In this document: positions 1 through 9,466 of the stretch, in pieces
Layout: each line of letters begins with the position of its first letter
Position numbering within the stretch: position 1 is the first letter of the stretch
Origin: Myxococcales bacterium
GTDB taxonomy: Bacteria; Myxococcota; Myxococcia; Myxococcales; JAKAPL01
Direction of reading: 5' to 3'
Length of the DNA stretch: 64,000 bases
NCBI GenBank assembly: GCA_021783235.1
Contig: JAJXUD010000010.1
Span: forward strand, 1-64,000
The notes under the pieces: model-generated
What the model was told of the DNA's origin: nothing
The model's database searches: none
The model's input: the letters and a program-made list of their open reading frames with translations, nothing else
Translations under genes and position numbers: made by a program

Positions 1-537
<537 letters not shown>

Positions 538-596
538 GTAGCGACCGTCCGGCCGAATGGCTAGCTTTCGCCGGCTCACGCGTAAGGAGCAGTCAC

Positions 597-2021
<1,425 letters not shown>

Positions 2022-2052
2022 CCCGCGCCCTTGAAAGCCGCGCGTGACCCGC

Positions 2053-2058
2053 TATCCT
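2053..2058 (+). promoter_or_regulatory. -10 box TATCCT for the 2070 gene
   Basis: GCTATCCT ends 11 nt before the ATG at 2070, with no Shine-Dalgarno between. A transcript starting about 7 nt past the box would carry a leader of only a few bases. One member of the leaderless-type set seen across the window. Confidence 0.5.
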
Positions 2059-2069
2059 CCCGGGCCACG

Positions 2070-3605
2070 ATGAGGCCCGACGCGCGACGCTGGCTCCTGC
2101 CGCTCCTCGCCTTCCTCTACCTCTTTCCGTTCCCCTACTTCCCGGCGATCCGCAGCCCCAACGAGGGCTGCCGGCTCTACGAGGCCCGCGCCATCGTCGA
2201 CGACGGCACCTTCGCCGTCGACCGGCAGCTCGAGCGCTACGGCCCCATGGGCGATCTCTCGATCTTCCGGGGCCACTACTACTCCACCAAGGCGCCCGGC
2301 ATCTCGCTCGCCGGGGCCGGGGTCTACGCCGTCTTGAAGGCGTTCGCCGGCCAGAGGCCGGAGCGGGTCTCGAACGGCGTCTTGCTCTACTTCTTGCGGG
2401 CGCTCCTCTGCTCGGTCCCCACCCTGCTCCTCGCCTGGGCCCTGCGCCGGCGGCTCTGGGCCTGGACCGGCGACGGCCTCGCGGCCGACGCCATCGTCCT
2501 CGCCTACGGCCTCGGCAGCCTGGCCTACACCTACGGCATCCTCTACTTCAGCCACCAGGCCTGCGCGGTGCTCCTCTGCGGCTCGTTCCTCCTCGTCGAG
2601 CGGGCGAGGGAGGAGGACCGGCTCGCTCCCGCCGCCTGGGCCGGGCTCTGCGCCGGCGCCGCCGTGCTCGTCGAGTACACCGCCGCGCTCGCGGCGCTGC
2701 CGCTCGGGCTCTACGCGCTCTTCGCGCTCCGCCGGCGCATCCAGGGCACGCTCGCCTTCGGCCTCGCCTCGCTGCCGCCGCAGCTCGGGCTGCTCCTCTA
2801 CCACAAGGTCTGCTTCGGCGGCTTCTTCGACAACGGCTACAAGCACAACGTGAATCCGCTCTACCAGTCGTGGCACGAGCGCGGCTTCATGGGGATGAGC
2901 CTCCCCACCCTCCACGGTCTCGTCGGCAGCTTCCTCGACCCCGCCCGCGGGCTCTTCGTCTTCTCGCCGTTCCTCGTGCTCGGCCCCATCGGCCTCTTTC
3001 TCCTCGACCGCCGCCCCGAGCGGCGCGCCCCGACCCGCCTCCTCTGGACGATGCTCGGCCTCTACGCCCTCTTCACGGCCTCGATGGTCTACGAGTCCTG
3101 GGGCTGGACCGTCGGCCCGCGCCACCTGACCCCGCTCGCCGCCCTCCTCGTCCTACCCGCGGGCGTCGCGCTCGCCGAGGCCCGAAAGAGGGGGCCGCGC
3201 GCCCTCGGCCTCGCCGCGGGGCTCTGCCTCGCCTCGATCACCATCACCTCGCTCGCCACCGCGGTCTACCCCCACTTCCCCGAGCCGTTCACGAACGGCT
3301 TCTTCGAGCTCACCCTGCCGCTCCTCTTCGCGGGCTTCTTGCCGCCGAACGCGCTCAGCCTCCTCTTCGGCCTCGGCGCCTGGAGCTGGCTCCTCTACTT
3401 CGCGGCGCTCGCCCTGGCGCTCGGCTGGATCGGCTGGAGGCTCACGCCCGACGGCCAGTCGCGCGGCCTCGCCCTCGCGACCCTCTCCGCCTTCTTCCTC
3501 GTCCTCGGCGTCGCGGGCCGCGGCGACAGCCCCCAGAAGCAGTCGATGCTCCGCTTCGTCGAGCAGAGCTACCACGCGCCGGATCAGGTCGCGGGCCGGC
3601 AGTAG
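2070..3605 (+). CDS. Polytopic membrane protein, GT39-like
   Basis: Integral membrane protein of 511 residues with about ten hydrophobic segments. The N-terminal pattern (one TM, then a loop with SPNEGCRLYEARAIVDDGTF and GHYYSTKAPGISL) resembles GT-C glycosyltransferases and dolichyl-phosphate-mannose-type mannosyltransferases, where an early loop with acidic residues follows TM1. GT-C enzymes move sugars from polyprenyl-phosphate donors to protein or lipid on the outer face of the membrane; that function is inferred, not shown. The start is ATG 2070, directly after a TATCCT box; the frame is open 13 codons further up, across that promoter-like box. No sugar-transfer genes adjoin it. Confidence 0.6.
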   Translation: MRPDARRWLLPLLAFLYLFPFPYFPAIRSPNEGCRLYEARAIVDDGTFAVDRQLERYGPMGDLSIFRGHYYSTKAPGISLAGAGVYAVLKAFAGQRPERVSNGVLLYFLRALLCSVPTLLLAWALRRRLWAWTGDGLAADAIVLAYGLGSLAYTYGILYFSHQACAVLLCGSFLLVERAREEDRLAPAAWAGLCAGAAVLVEYTAALAALPLGLYALFALRRRIQGTLAFGLASLPPQLGLLLYHKVCFGGFFDNGYKHNVNPLYQSWHERGFMGMSLPTLHGLVGSFLDPARGLFVFSPFLVLGPIGLFLLDRRPERRAPTRLLWTMLGLYALFTASMVYESWGWTVGPRHLTPLAALLVLPAGVALAEARKRGPRALGLAAGLCLASITITSLATAVYPHFPEPFTNGFFELTLPLLFAGFLPPNALSLLFGLGAWSWLLYFAALALALGWIGWRLTPDGQSRGLALATLSAFFLVLGVAGRGDSPQKQSMLRFVEQSYHAPDQVAGRQ

Positions 3606-3647
3606 GGAAGCGAGCTCGTCGGGCCCCACCCCGTCCCGCGCCGGTGC

Positions 3648-3653
3648 TACATT
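3648..3653 (+). promoter_or_regulatory. -10 box TACATT for the 3664 gene
   Basis: GCTACATT ends 10 nt before the ATG at 3664; no ribosome site intervenes. Same arrangement as at 2053. Confidence 0.5.
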
Positions 3654-3663
3654 CGGCCCCCCG

Positions 3664-4530
3664 ATGCTCCCCGCCCGCGCCGCCCCAGCGCTGCTCGCCG
3701 CGACCCTCCTCGCCTCCCCAGCCCTCGCGGCGAGCGACTTCTCGACCGCCATCGAGGGGATCGAGCTGCGGCCCGAGGTCGGCACCGGCATCTACGGCTA
3801 CGAGGCCACGGGCAACGTCGGCGCCACCTCGATCGGCCTGCGCGACTTCGACCGGCGGCGGATCTTGCTCTGGGACGGCCGCGCCGACCTCACGCTCGGG
3901 GCGGTGGCGAACGAGCATCCGTTCGCCATGCTCTACGGCGCGCAGGCGACGGGCGAGGCCGAGGGCGGCCTGCGGCTCTCGCCGCAGAGGGCCCTCAGCG
4001 CCTACGCGAGCGTCGGGCTCGGGGCGAGCCTCTCGGCCGTCACCCAGTCGGGCGTGCCGTTCGACGGCGGCGCCACCGTCAACAGCCTCGACGGCCTCGG
4101 CGGCGTCCTCGGCAGCGCCGACGTGCGGCTCGGCTTCGGCGGCTCCTACCTGAAGGAGCGGCGCTCGCTCCTCTTCGAGCTCCAGCCGCTCGCCGAGATC
4201 GACTCCGCCGAGGCGAACCAGCCGGCCCTGGGCCTCTTCGGCGGCGCGCTCCACGCCCGCTACGACGTGCTCGATCGCTTCGTCGCCCTGGGCGATCTCT
4301 CGTACGCGCTCGCGCCGCCGCGCGGCGACGCCGCCCTGGGGATCGAGAGCTCGACCAGCCGCTGGATCCTCTCGGGCGAGGCGCTCCAGAGGTGGGGCCG
4401 CTTCTTCCTCGGGCTCGGCCTCTCGGTGAGCCGCGCCGAGACCGTCGTCGCCTACTCGGGCGGCACGAGCTTCCCCACCGTCGCGCCGATCCTCTCGCGC
4501 CTCTACCTGCTCGTGGGCTTCTGGCCATGA
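3664..4530 (+). CDS. Secreted or outer-membrane protein, unknown
   Basis: 288 residues with a clear Sec signal peptide (LLAATLLASPALAAS, cleavage expected after about residue 23). The mature part is rich in alternating hydrophobic/polar stretches with many Gly, Tyr and Phe residues and ends in a hydrophobic strand (LYLLVGFWP), consistent with a small outer-membrane beta barrel. I do not recognise the family. The stop overlaps the start of the next gene as ATGA (4527-4530), so the two are probably translated together and may act in the same compartment. Confidence 0.65.
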   Translation: MLPARAAPALLAATLLASPALAASDFSTAIEGIELRPEVGTGIYGYEATGNVGATSIGLRDFDRRRILLWDGRADLTLGAVANEHPFAMLYGAQATGEAEGGLRLSPQRALSAYASVGLGASLSAVTQSGVPFDGGATVNSLDGLGGVLGSADVRLGFGGSYLKERRSLLFELQPLAEIDSAEANQPALGLFGGALHARYDVLDRFVALGDLSYALAPPRGDAALGIESSTSRWILSGEALQRWGRFFLGLGLSVSRAETVVAYSGGTSFPTVAPILSRLYLLVGFWP

Positions 4531-5861
4531 ACCTTCCGCTCGTCCCGCTCGCCCTCGCCGCCGTGGCCCCCTTCACCTGCTCGCCGCTCTCGGCCGACTG
4601 GGGCTTCGGCGCCTCGGCCGGGATGAAGACCCCGCCCGACCCACCGCTCGCCTGCTCGCTCACGATGCCCCCGGACAGCGCGGCCTCGCAGCGGGCGGCC
4701 TGCGCCTTCGGCCAGGGCGACCACGCCGACGCGACGCTCGGCCTGCCGCCGGGCCTCGCCGCGCAGATCCCGATCCGCCACGTCATCGTGATGATGAAGG
4801 AGAACCGGAGCTTCGATCACCTCTTCGGCCGGCTGCACGACGAGGGGCAGCCGGCCACCGAGGCCGAGCCCTCGACGTACGTGAACCCCGACCTCGACGG
4901 CACGCTCGTCGCGCCGTTCCACGAGCCGACGACCTGCGTGCCGATCGACCCCGGCCACCAGGGCGCCTCGGTCGAGGCCTGCCTCGCGGGCGGCGCCATG
5001 ACCGGCTTCGTGCAGAACGCCGCCCGCACCACCGCGAGCGACGGCCACGCCGTGATGGGCAACTACGAGCAGACGGATCTGCCGTTCTACTTCTGGCTCG
5101 CCTCGAACTACGCCCTCGCCGACCGCCACTTCGCGCCGATGGCCTCGGGCACCTACGCGAACCGCAACTTCTTCCTCTTCGGCACCAACGCCGGCGTCTA
5201 CGACACCGGCATCAGCTACCCCGATCCGTCGACGCCCTCGATCCTCCAGCTCCTCGTCGCGCACGGCTACAGCTGGGCGGCCTACAGCGACAGCCAGCCG
5301 TTCAGCGGCACCCTCGGCTGGGCCCCGGGCGCCCCCGGCCTCCACCCGTTCCACGAGCTGCTCGACGCGCTCGATCAGGGCACGCTCCCGAACGTCGCCT
5401 TCGTCGACGGCGTCGAGAACGTCACCGACGACCACCCGCCCGCCGATCTTCAAGCCGGCGAGGCCTGGTCGCGGTCCATCTACGAGCACGCCGTCGGGAG
5501 CCCCGAGTGGTCGCGGCTCGTCCTCTTCTGGACCTACGACGAGGCGGGCGGCTTCGCCGACCACGTGCCGCCGCCCACCGGCTGCCGCGCCGTCCCCTCG
5601 AGCTCGCCCTTCACGCAGATGGGGCCGCGCGTGCCGCTCGTCGCCATCTCTCGCTGGGCGAAGCCGCACTACGTCTCGCACGTGGTCCACGACCACACGG
5701 CGCTGACCCGCTTCATCGAGGCGATCTTCGATCTGCCGGCGCTGACGGCGCGCGACGCCAACAGCGACGCCCTCTTCGACCTCTTCGACTTCTCCTGCGC
5801 GCAGCCCGCGACCCCCCCCGGCCCCGCGCCCGACGCCGGCACTGGCGGCTGCCCGGGATAG
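4527..5861 (+). CDS. Secreted phosphoesterase (phospholipase C/acid phosphatase family)
   Basis: 444 residues. An N-terminal hydrophobic signal is followed near residue 90 by HVIVMMKENRSFDHLFG, the diagnostic metal-binding block of the PF04185 phosphoesterase family (bacterial phospholipase C and AcpA-type acid phosphatases); N and S/D in ENRSFD are active-site residues. Later conserved blocks include FYFWLASNYALADRHF, WAAYSDS and FWTYDEAGGFADHVPPP, the last supplying D and H metal ligands. The likely substrates are phosphate esters or phospholipids outside the cytoplasm; which one cannot be told. The start ATG 4527 overlaps the upstream stop by ATGA. The C-terminus is Pro/Ala-rich and ends in GTGGCPG, possibly a flexible tail. 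Confidence 0.85.
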   Translation: MNLPLVPLALAAVAPFTCSPLSADWGFGASAGMKTPPDPPLACSLTMPPDSAASQRAACAFGQGDHADATLGLPPGLAAQIPIRHVIVMMKENRSFDHLFGRLHDEGQPATEAEPSTYVNPDLDGTLVAPFHEPTTCVPIDPGHQGASVEACLAGGAMTGFVQNAARTTASDGHAVMGNYEQTDLPFYFWLASNYALADRHFAPMASGTYANRNFFLFGTNAGVYDTGISYPDPSTPSILQLLVAHGYSWAAYSDSQPFSGTLGWAPGAPGLHPFHELLDALDQGTLPNVAFVDGVENVTDDHPPADLQAGEAWSRSIYEHAVGSPEWSRLVLFWTYDEAGGFADHVPPPTGCRAVPSSSPFTQMGPRVPLVAISRWAKPHYVSHVVHDHTALTRFIEAIFDLPALTARDANSDALFDLFDFSCAQPATPPGPAPDAGTGGCPG

Positions 5862-5933
5862 CCCGCGCCGGTCGAGCGCCGCCGCCCGTGGCTCGTGCCG
5901 CCGGAGCCGCTTCTCCTTCCGTCGACTTCTCGC

Positions 5934-5939
5934 TAGGCT
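5934..5939 (+). promoter_or_regulatory. -10 box TAGGCT for the 5952 gene
   Basis: GCTAGGCT ends 12 nt before ATG 5952. No Shine-Dalgarno is visible (the intervening bases are CCAGGGACCGCC). Confidence 0.5.
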
Positions 5940-5951
5940 CCAGGGACCGCC

Positions 5952-7280
5952 ATGTCCGGACCCAAGATCCTCGTCGTCGACGACAACACCGAGCTGCTCG
6001 CCCTCATGTCCCAGATGCTCGAGGAGGCCGGCTACACGCCGCTCCCCTTCTCGCGCGGCAAACCGGCCATCGAGAAGGCGCGGCAGGAGCGGCCCGCGCT
6101 CGCCATCATCGACGTGCTGCTCCCCGACGTGATGGGCCACGAGGTCGCCGCGGTCTGCCGCCGCGAACTCTCCATCCCGGTCATCTTCGTGACCGGCGTC
6201 TTCAAGGGCGGCAAGCACGCCCTCGAGGCCCGCTCGAAGTACGACGCGCTCGGCTACTTCGAGAAGCCGTTCCAGGCGCAGGAGCTGCTCGCGGCGGTCG
6301 CGAAGGTGGTGCAGCCTCCCAAGGCCGCGGCCCCCCCCGCCCCGCCGCCCGCCGCCGCGGCGGCCGAGATCGAGATCGACGTCGAGATCGAGGTGGAGGA
6401 CGAGGTCGCCGGCCCGCAGGACCCGATGGAGCTGACCGGCAAGATCAACCTGCGCGACCTCGGCGGCGTCTCGGCGACCCTCTCGGGAAACAAGCTCACC
6501 GCCGCCCCCGCGAAGGCGCCCGCGAAGCCCGCCACGGCGCCGGCGCCGGCGCCGAGCGCGAGGCCCGCGCCCAAGGCCGCGGGCGACGGCCCCTCGGGAG
6601 AGCTGCGGGACAACCTCCCGCAGCTCATCACCGCCTTCTACCAGGCGCAGAAGAGCGGCGAGCTCATCCTGACCCGCGGCAAGGTCCGCAAGGTCGTCTA
6701 CTTCGAGCGCGGCCAGCCCGTCTTCGCCCTCTCCAACGTCGCCTCCGACCGCTTCGGCCAGTTCCTCGTCCGCGTCGGCAAGATCACGGAGCCGCAGCTC
6801 GCCGAGGCGCTCGCCAAGGCGAAGCCCGAGAAGCGGCGCACGGGCGACGTCCTGCTCGAGCTCGGGCTGCTCAAGGAGACCGAGAAGCTCTACTACGTCG
6901 GCCAGCAGGTGAAGGCGATCATCTACAGCCTCTTCGGCTGGGAGGAGGGGCAGTACCAGATCGGCTTCAAGGACGAGGCGACCGCGCAGGCCATCAAGCT
7001 CGACCTGCCGCCCGCGACGCTCATCGTCCGCGGCGTCAAGAAGCTCTACCGGCCCGAGCGGTTGAGGCGGCTCGTCGGCGCCGAGGACAGCTTTCGCCCC
7101 TCGCAGGACCCGCCCTACCAGCTCACCGAGATCGGCCTCGAGCCGTGGGAGGCGCAGATGCTCACGCTCCTCGACGGCACGCGGAGCTCCGCCGAGATCG
7201 TGAACCGGGTGAAGCGGCCCGAGAACGTCGTCTTCGCGAGCATCGCCGCCCTCTCGGCGCTGCACTTCATCGAAAAGTAG
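5952..7280 (+). CDS. Response regulator with C-terminal DUF4388
   Basis: 442 residues. Residues 1-120 are a receiver domain: acidic pair in VVDDN, phospho-acceptor D in IIDVLLPDV (about residue 56), T in FVTG and K in EKPF. An Ala/Pro/Glu-rich linker follows (about 125-215). The C-terminal half (from SGELRDNLPQLITAFYQAQ) matches DUF4388/PATAN-type effector domains, in which a protein partner rather than DNA is the usual output. No HTH or enzymatic output is seen. No cognate kinase is adjacent, so it is an orphan. It is followed by a convergent gene and a terminator. Confidence 0.85.
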   Translation: MSGPKILVVDDNTELLALMSQMLEEAGYTPLPFSRGKPAIEKARQERPALAIIDVLLPDVMGHEVAAVCRRELSIPVIFVTGVFKGGKHALEARSKYDALGYFEKPFQAQELLAAVAKVVQPPKAAAPPAPPPAAAAAEIEIDVEIEVEDEVAGPQDPMELTGKINLRDLGGVSATLSGNKLTAAPAKAPAKPATAPAPAPSARPAPKAAGDGPSGELRDNLPQLITAFYQAQKSGELILTRGKVRKVVYFERGQPVFALSNVASDRFGQFLVRVGKITEPQLAEALAKAKPEKRRTGDVLLELGLLKETEKLYYVGQQVKAIIYSLFGWEEGQYQIGFKDEATAQAIKLDLPPATLIVRGVKKLYRPERLRRLVGAEDSFRPSQDPPYQLTEIGLEPWEAQMLTLLDGTRSSAEIVNRVKRPENVVFASIAALSALHFIEK

Positions 7281-7315
7281 GGGGAGAAGTAGGGGGGAGG
7301 GTCCGCCGCCCCCAC

Positions 7316-7347
7316 AAAAAAAGAGGGACCCCACCAGGGGTCCCTCT
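7316..7347 (-). terminator. Intrinsic terminator, minus strand
   Basis: Perfect 11-bp stem (7322-7332 with 7337-7347, AGAGGGACCCC) with a 4-nt loop, followed on the minus strand by a run of seven T (7316-7322). It ends transcription of the kinase gene that stops at 7519, or of a separate small RNA between them. Confidence 0.85.
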
Positions 7348-7350
7348 CGT

Positions 7351-7373
7351 GCCGCCCTCGGGCGGGCGGCTTT
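7351..7373 (+). terminator. Possible plus-strand terminator
   Basis: Stem GCCGCCC/GGGCGGC (7351-7357 with 7364-7370) followed by TTT. The U tract is short, so termination of the response-regulator transcript here is only likely. The stem at 7322-7347 could also serve the plus strand. Confidence 0.45.
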
Positions 7374-7518
7374 GGGAACATTCGACTTCGTCAGTCTGTC
7401 AGGCGCGCGCGCGGAGGCGCGCGTGCCAGCGCAGCGTCGAATTGGGTCGTCGCTCCGGCACCTCCTGCGAGGGTTTGAAGCGCTACCACCCCTTCAGATA
7501 ATCACGCCCAGAGCGCTG
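7374..7518. other. Structured spacer between convergent genes
   Basis: No gene is supported. It holds nested inverted repeats: ATTCGAC (7380-7386) with GTCGAAT (7435-7441) enclosing a GC-rich imperfect stem around GGCGCGCG, plus two AGCGCT copies. On the minus strand it runs straight into the T-rich terminator at 7316-7347, so it could be the 3' UTR of the kinase mRNA or a small RNA of about 190 nt. Confidence 0.4.
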
Positions 7519-9060
7519 TCAAGGCGAACGGGCGCGTCCCGCTTCGGGCGCCGCGGCGCCGGCGTCGGGGAGCGGCCCCCACGGCCCGTTCGGGTCCAGC
7601 TCGTCGGGGGTCGTGAGGAGCAGCGGCGAGTCCGAGCGCTGCGGCGCCGCCTCGGTGTAGCGAACCGTGTGGAAGGACGGCTGCGGCCTCGGGCTCCCGG
7701 GCTCGGGCACCGTGAAGGGCCACTCCTTCCAGTGGCTGCCGCCCGGATACGACTGGATGAGGAGGTACTGGTCGTCCGGCAGCAGCGCGACCCGGAAGCG
7801 CTGCCCCAGCTTCGGCTCGTCGACGAACCAGAACGGCTGCTCCGAGCGCATGCTCGTCACCTCGAGCCGGCTCGCGGGCAGCGCGACGGCGAGCGTCAGG
7901 CTGCCGTACCCCTTGGGCGGCGGATCCTCGACGCCGATGGGAAACGCGATCCGTCGCCCCTTGCCGTCGAGCGCCGGCCCCGTCGCCGCCGCCGCGGCGG
8001 CGGGCGCCGCGGCGCCGCTCCAGCGCCAGGGCGGACGCGCCCCCCAGAAGACGCTGCCAAAGCCCGCGGCGCCGAAGGCGATCAGCCCGCCGATGGCGAG
8101 CCAGGCGAAGCGCCGCCTGCCGCGCGGGGGCCCCGCGAAGCCTCCCCCTCCGCCGGGAGGCGGGGGAGGGAGGGCGGAGAGAGGGCTCGCGAGCCCCTCC
8201 CAGCCGGCCCGCCCCACCGCCTTCGCGAGCAGCCCCGCCGCGTCCGTCGCCCCCACGAGCGCGGCGATCTCGACCAGCCGCTCCAGCGCCGGCGCGATCG
8301 TGGGGCGGGCCGCCGCCTCGCGCTGCGCCATCTCGCGGAGGAGCGCGACGAGCAGCGTCGCCCCGCGCCGCACCGAGGGCGGCAGCGCGATCGGCCAGTC
8401 CGGCAGCCGGGGCAGCGGCGCCTCGTCCCCGCTCGCGTCGCCGCCGCCGGGGAGGTCGCGCGCGAGCAAAAAGAGCCCCATCCGCCCGAGCGCGTAGACG
8501 TCCGCGGCGGGGCCGGGCGCGCCCCCCGCCCGCTGCTCGGGAGCCGCGTAGCCAGCCGTCCCCGCCTGGGTGAGAAGCTGGGCATCGACCAGGAAGGCGC
8601 GCCCCCCGCGATCGACCAGCACGTTCTCGGGCTTCAGATCGAGGTGGGCCCGGCCCGGCGGGAGCCGCCGCAGCCGCTGGGCGACCTGGAGCACGAGCGC
8701 CGCCACCTCGGCCGGCCCGAAGGCCGAATCGCGCCGGCAGAGCTCGCGGACGTTCGGACCGTCGACGTGAGGCATGAGGAGGAAGAGCCGCCGCCGCCCG
8801 GCCGGCGGCGCCCCGAGCGCCTCGCGGGCGGGGTCCGGCAGCTCGCTCTCCTCTCCGACGGCGAGGAACTCGAGGATCGCCGGATCGGGGTCGCCCGTGG
8901 CAAGTCCGCGAAGCTCCGAGAGGATCCGGGGAGCGTCGGCCTCCCGGACGTCGATGACCTTGAGCGCGAGCGGCCTCGGCGCCCCCCCTGCCCGGACGAG
9001 GAAGAGCGCCCCCTGCGCGCCGCGGGCGATGGGCGAGAGGAGCTCGATGTCGAGGGCCAT
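7519..9060 (-). CDS. Membrane-anchored Ser/Thr protein kinase
   Basis: 513 residues. Hanks-type kinase fold: glycine-rich loop RGAQGA (13-18), lysine in ALKV (K34), catalytic loop HLDLKPEN (D141, N146), and GYAAPEQ in place of the APE motif (172-176). The DFG triplet reads DAQ (D159 kept), so the metal-binding aspartate is present but the motif is degenerate. A Pro/Gly linker leads to one transmembrane helix (about 318-340) and an extracytoplasmic domain of about 170 residues that I do not recognise. The ATG at 9060 lies 9 nt after a TAGGCT box. It is downstream of, and on the same strand as, an FHA-domain regulator whose FHA module would read phosphothreonine, suggesting a signalling pair. 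It ends at a strong terminator. Confidence 0.8.
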   Translation of the reverse strand: MALDIELLSPIARGAQGALFLVRAGGAPRPLALKVIDVREADAPRILSELRGLATGDPDPAILEFLAVGEESELPDPAREALGAPPAGRRRLFLLMPHVDGPNVRELCRRDSAFGPAEVAALVLQVAQRLRRLPPGRAHLDLKPENVLVDRGGRAFLVDAQLLTQAGTAGYAAPEQRAGGAPGPAADVYALGRMGLFLLARDLPGGGDASGDEAPLPRLPDWPIALPPSVRRGATLLVALLREMAQREAAARPTIAPALERLVEIAALVGATDAAGLLAKAVGRAGWEGLASPLSALPPPPPGGGGGFAGPPRGRRRFAWLAIGGLIAFGAAGFGSVFWGARPPWRWSGAAAPAAAAAATGPALDGKGRRIAFPIGVEDPPPKGYGSLTLAVALPASRLEVTSMRSEQPFWFVDEPKLGQRFRVALLPDDQYLLIQSYPGGSHWKEWPFTVPEPGSPRPQPSFHTVRYTEAAPQRSDSPLLLTTPDELDPNGPWGPLPDAGAAAPEAGRARSP

Positions 9061-9069
9061 GCGCCCGCC

Positions 9070-9075
9070 AGCCTA
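9070..9075 (-). promoter_or_regulatory. -10 box TAGGCT for the kinase gene
   Basis: Minus-strand GCTAGGCT, 9 nt from the ATG at 9060, no ribosome site. The 21-bp repeat array begins 33 bp further upstream, in operator position. Confidence 0.5.
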
Positions 9076-9108
9076 GCGGATCTCCGAGCGTCATCAATGG
9101 ATTCGGCC

Positions 9109-9444
9109 GGACTCTCGCCGGAGGCGCCGGGACTCTCGACGAGAGTCGCGGGACTCTCATCGAGAGTCCCCGGACTCTCGCCGCGATCGCGCGGACTCTC
9201 ATCGAGAGTCCCGGGACTCTCGCCGCGATCGCGCGGACTCTCATCGAGAGTCCCGGGACTCTCGCCGCGATCGCGCGGACTCTCATCGAGAGTCCCGGGA
9301 CTCTCGCTGCGATCGCGCGGACTCTCACCGAGAGTCCCGGGACTCTCGCCGCGATCGCGCGGACTCTCACCGAGAGTCCCGGGACTCTCGCCGCGATCGG
9401 CCAGACTCTCATCGAGAGTCCCGGGACTCTCGTCGAAGGATCGC
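9109..9444. repeat. Sixteen 21-bp repeats headed by GGACTCTC
   Basis: GGACTCTC starts at 9109 and recurs every 21 bp up to 9424, sixteen times with no spacing error (the copy at 9403 has A as its first base). Units alternate: from 9151 on, odd units (9151, 9193, 9235, 9277, 9319, 9361, 9403) continue with ATC or ACC then GAGAGTC, giving a perfect stem with a 3-nt loop. Even units continue with GCCGCGATCGCG or close variants. The real period is therefore 42 bp. GAGAGTCCCGGGACTCTC across unit borders is an 18-bp palindrome. The array lies between the stop of the FHA regulator (9467) and the kinase promoter, both minus strand. 21 bp is two helical turns, so all boxes face the same side. The three frames read as heptapeptide repeats, but no start, ribosome site or domain supports coding. 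Confidence 0.95.
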
Positions 9445-9466
9445 CCGCAGACGGCGAGATCGCCCG

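Noticed and set aside
4503-7334. 943-codon minus-strand ORF opposite the phosphoesterase and response-regulator genes
   Set aside because: The plus-strand genes have clear domains; this frame is an antisense shadow.
7502-9412. Long minus-strand frame through the 21-bp array into the kinase gene (heptapeptide repeats)
   Set aside because: It is out of frame with the kinase, has no start signal, and exists only because 21 is a multiple of three.
9109-9444. CRISPR array interpretation of the 21-bp repeats
   Set aside because: There are no unique spacers between repeats; the whole 21- or 42-bp unit repeats and no cas gene is present.
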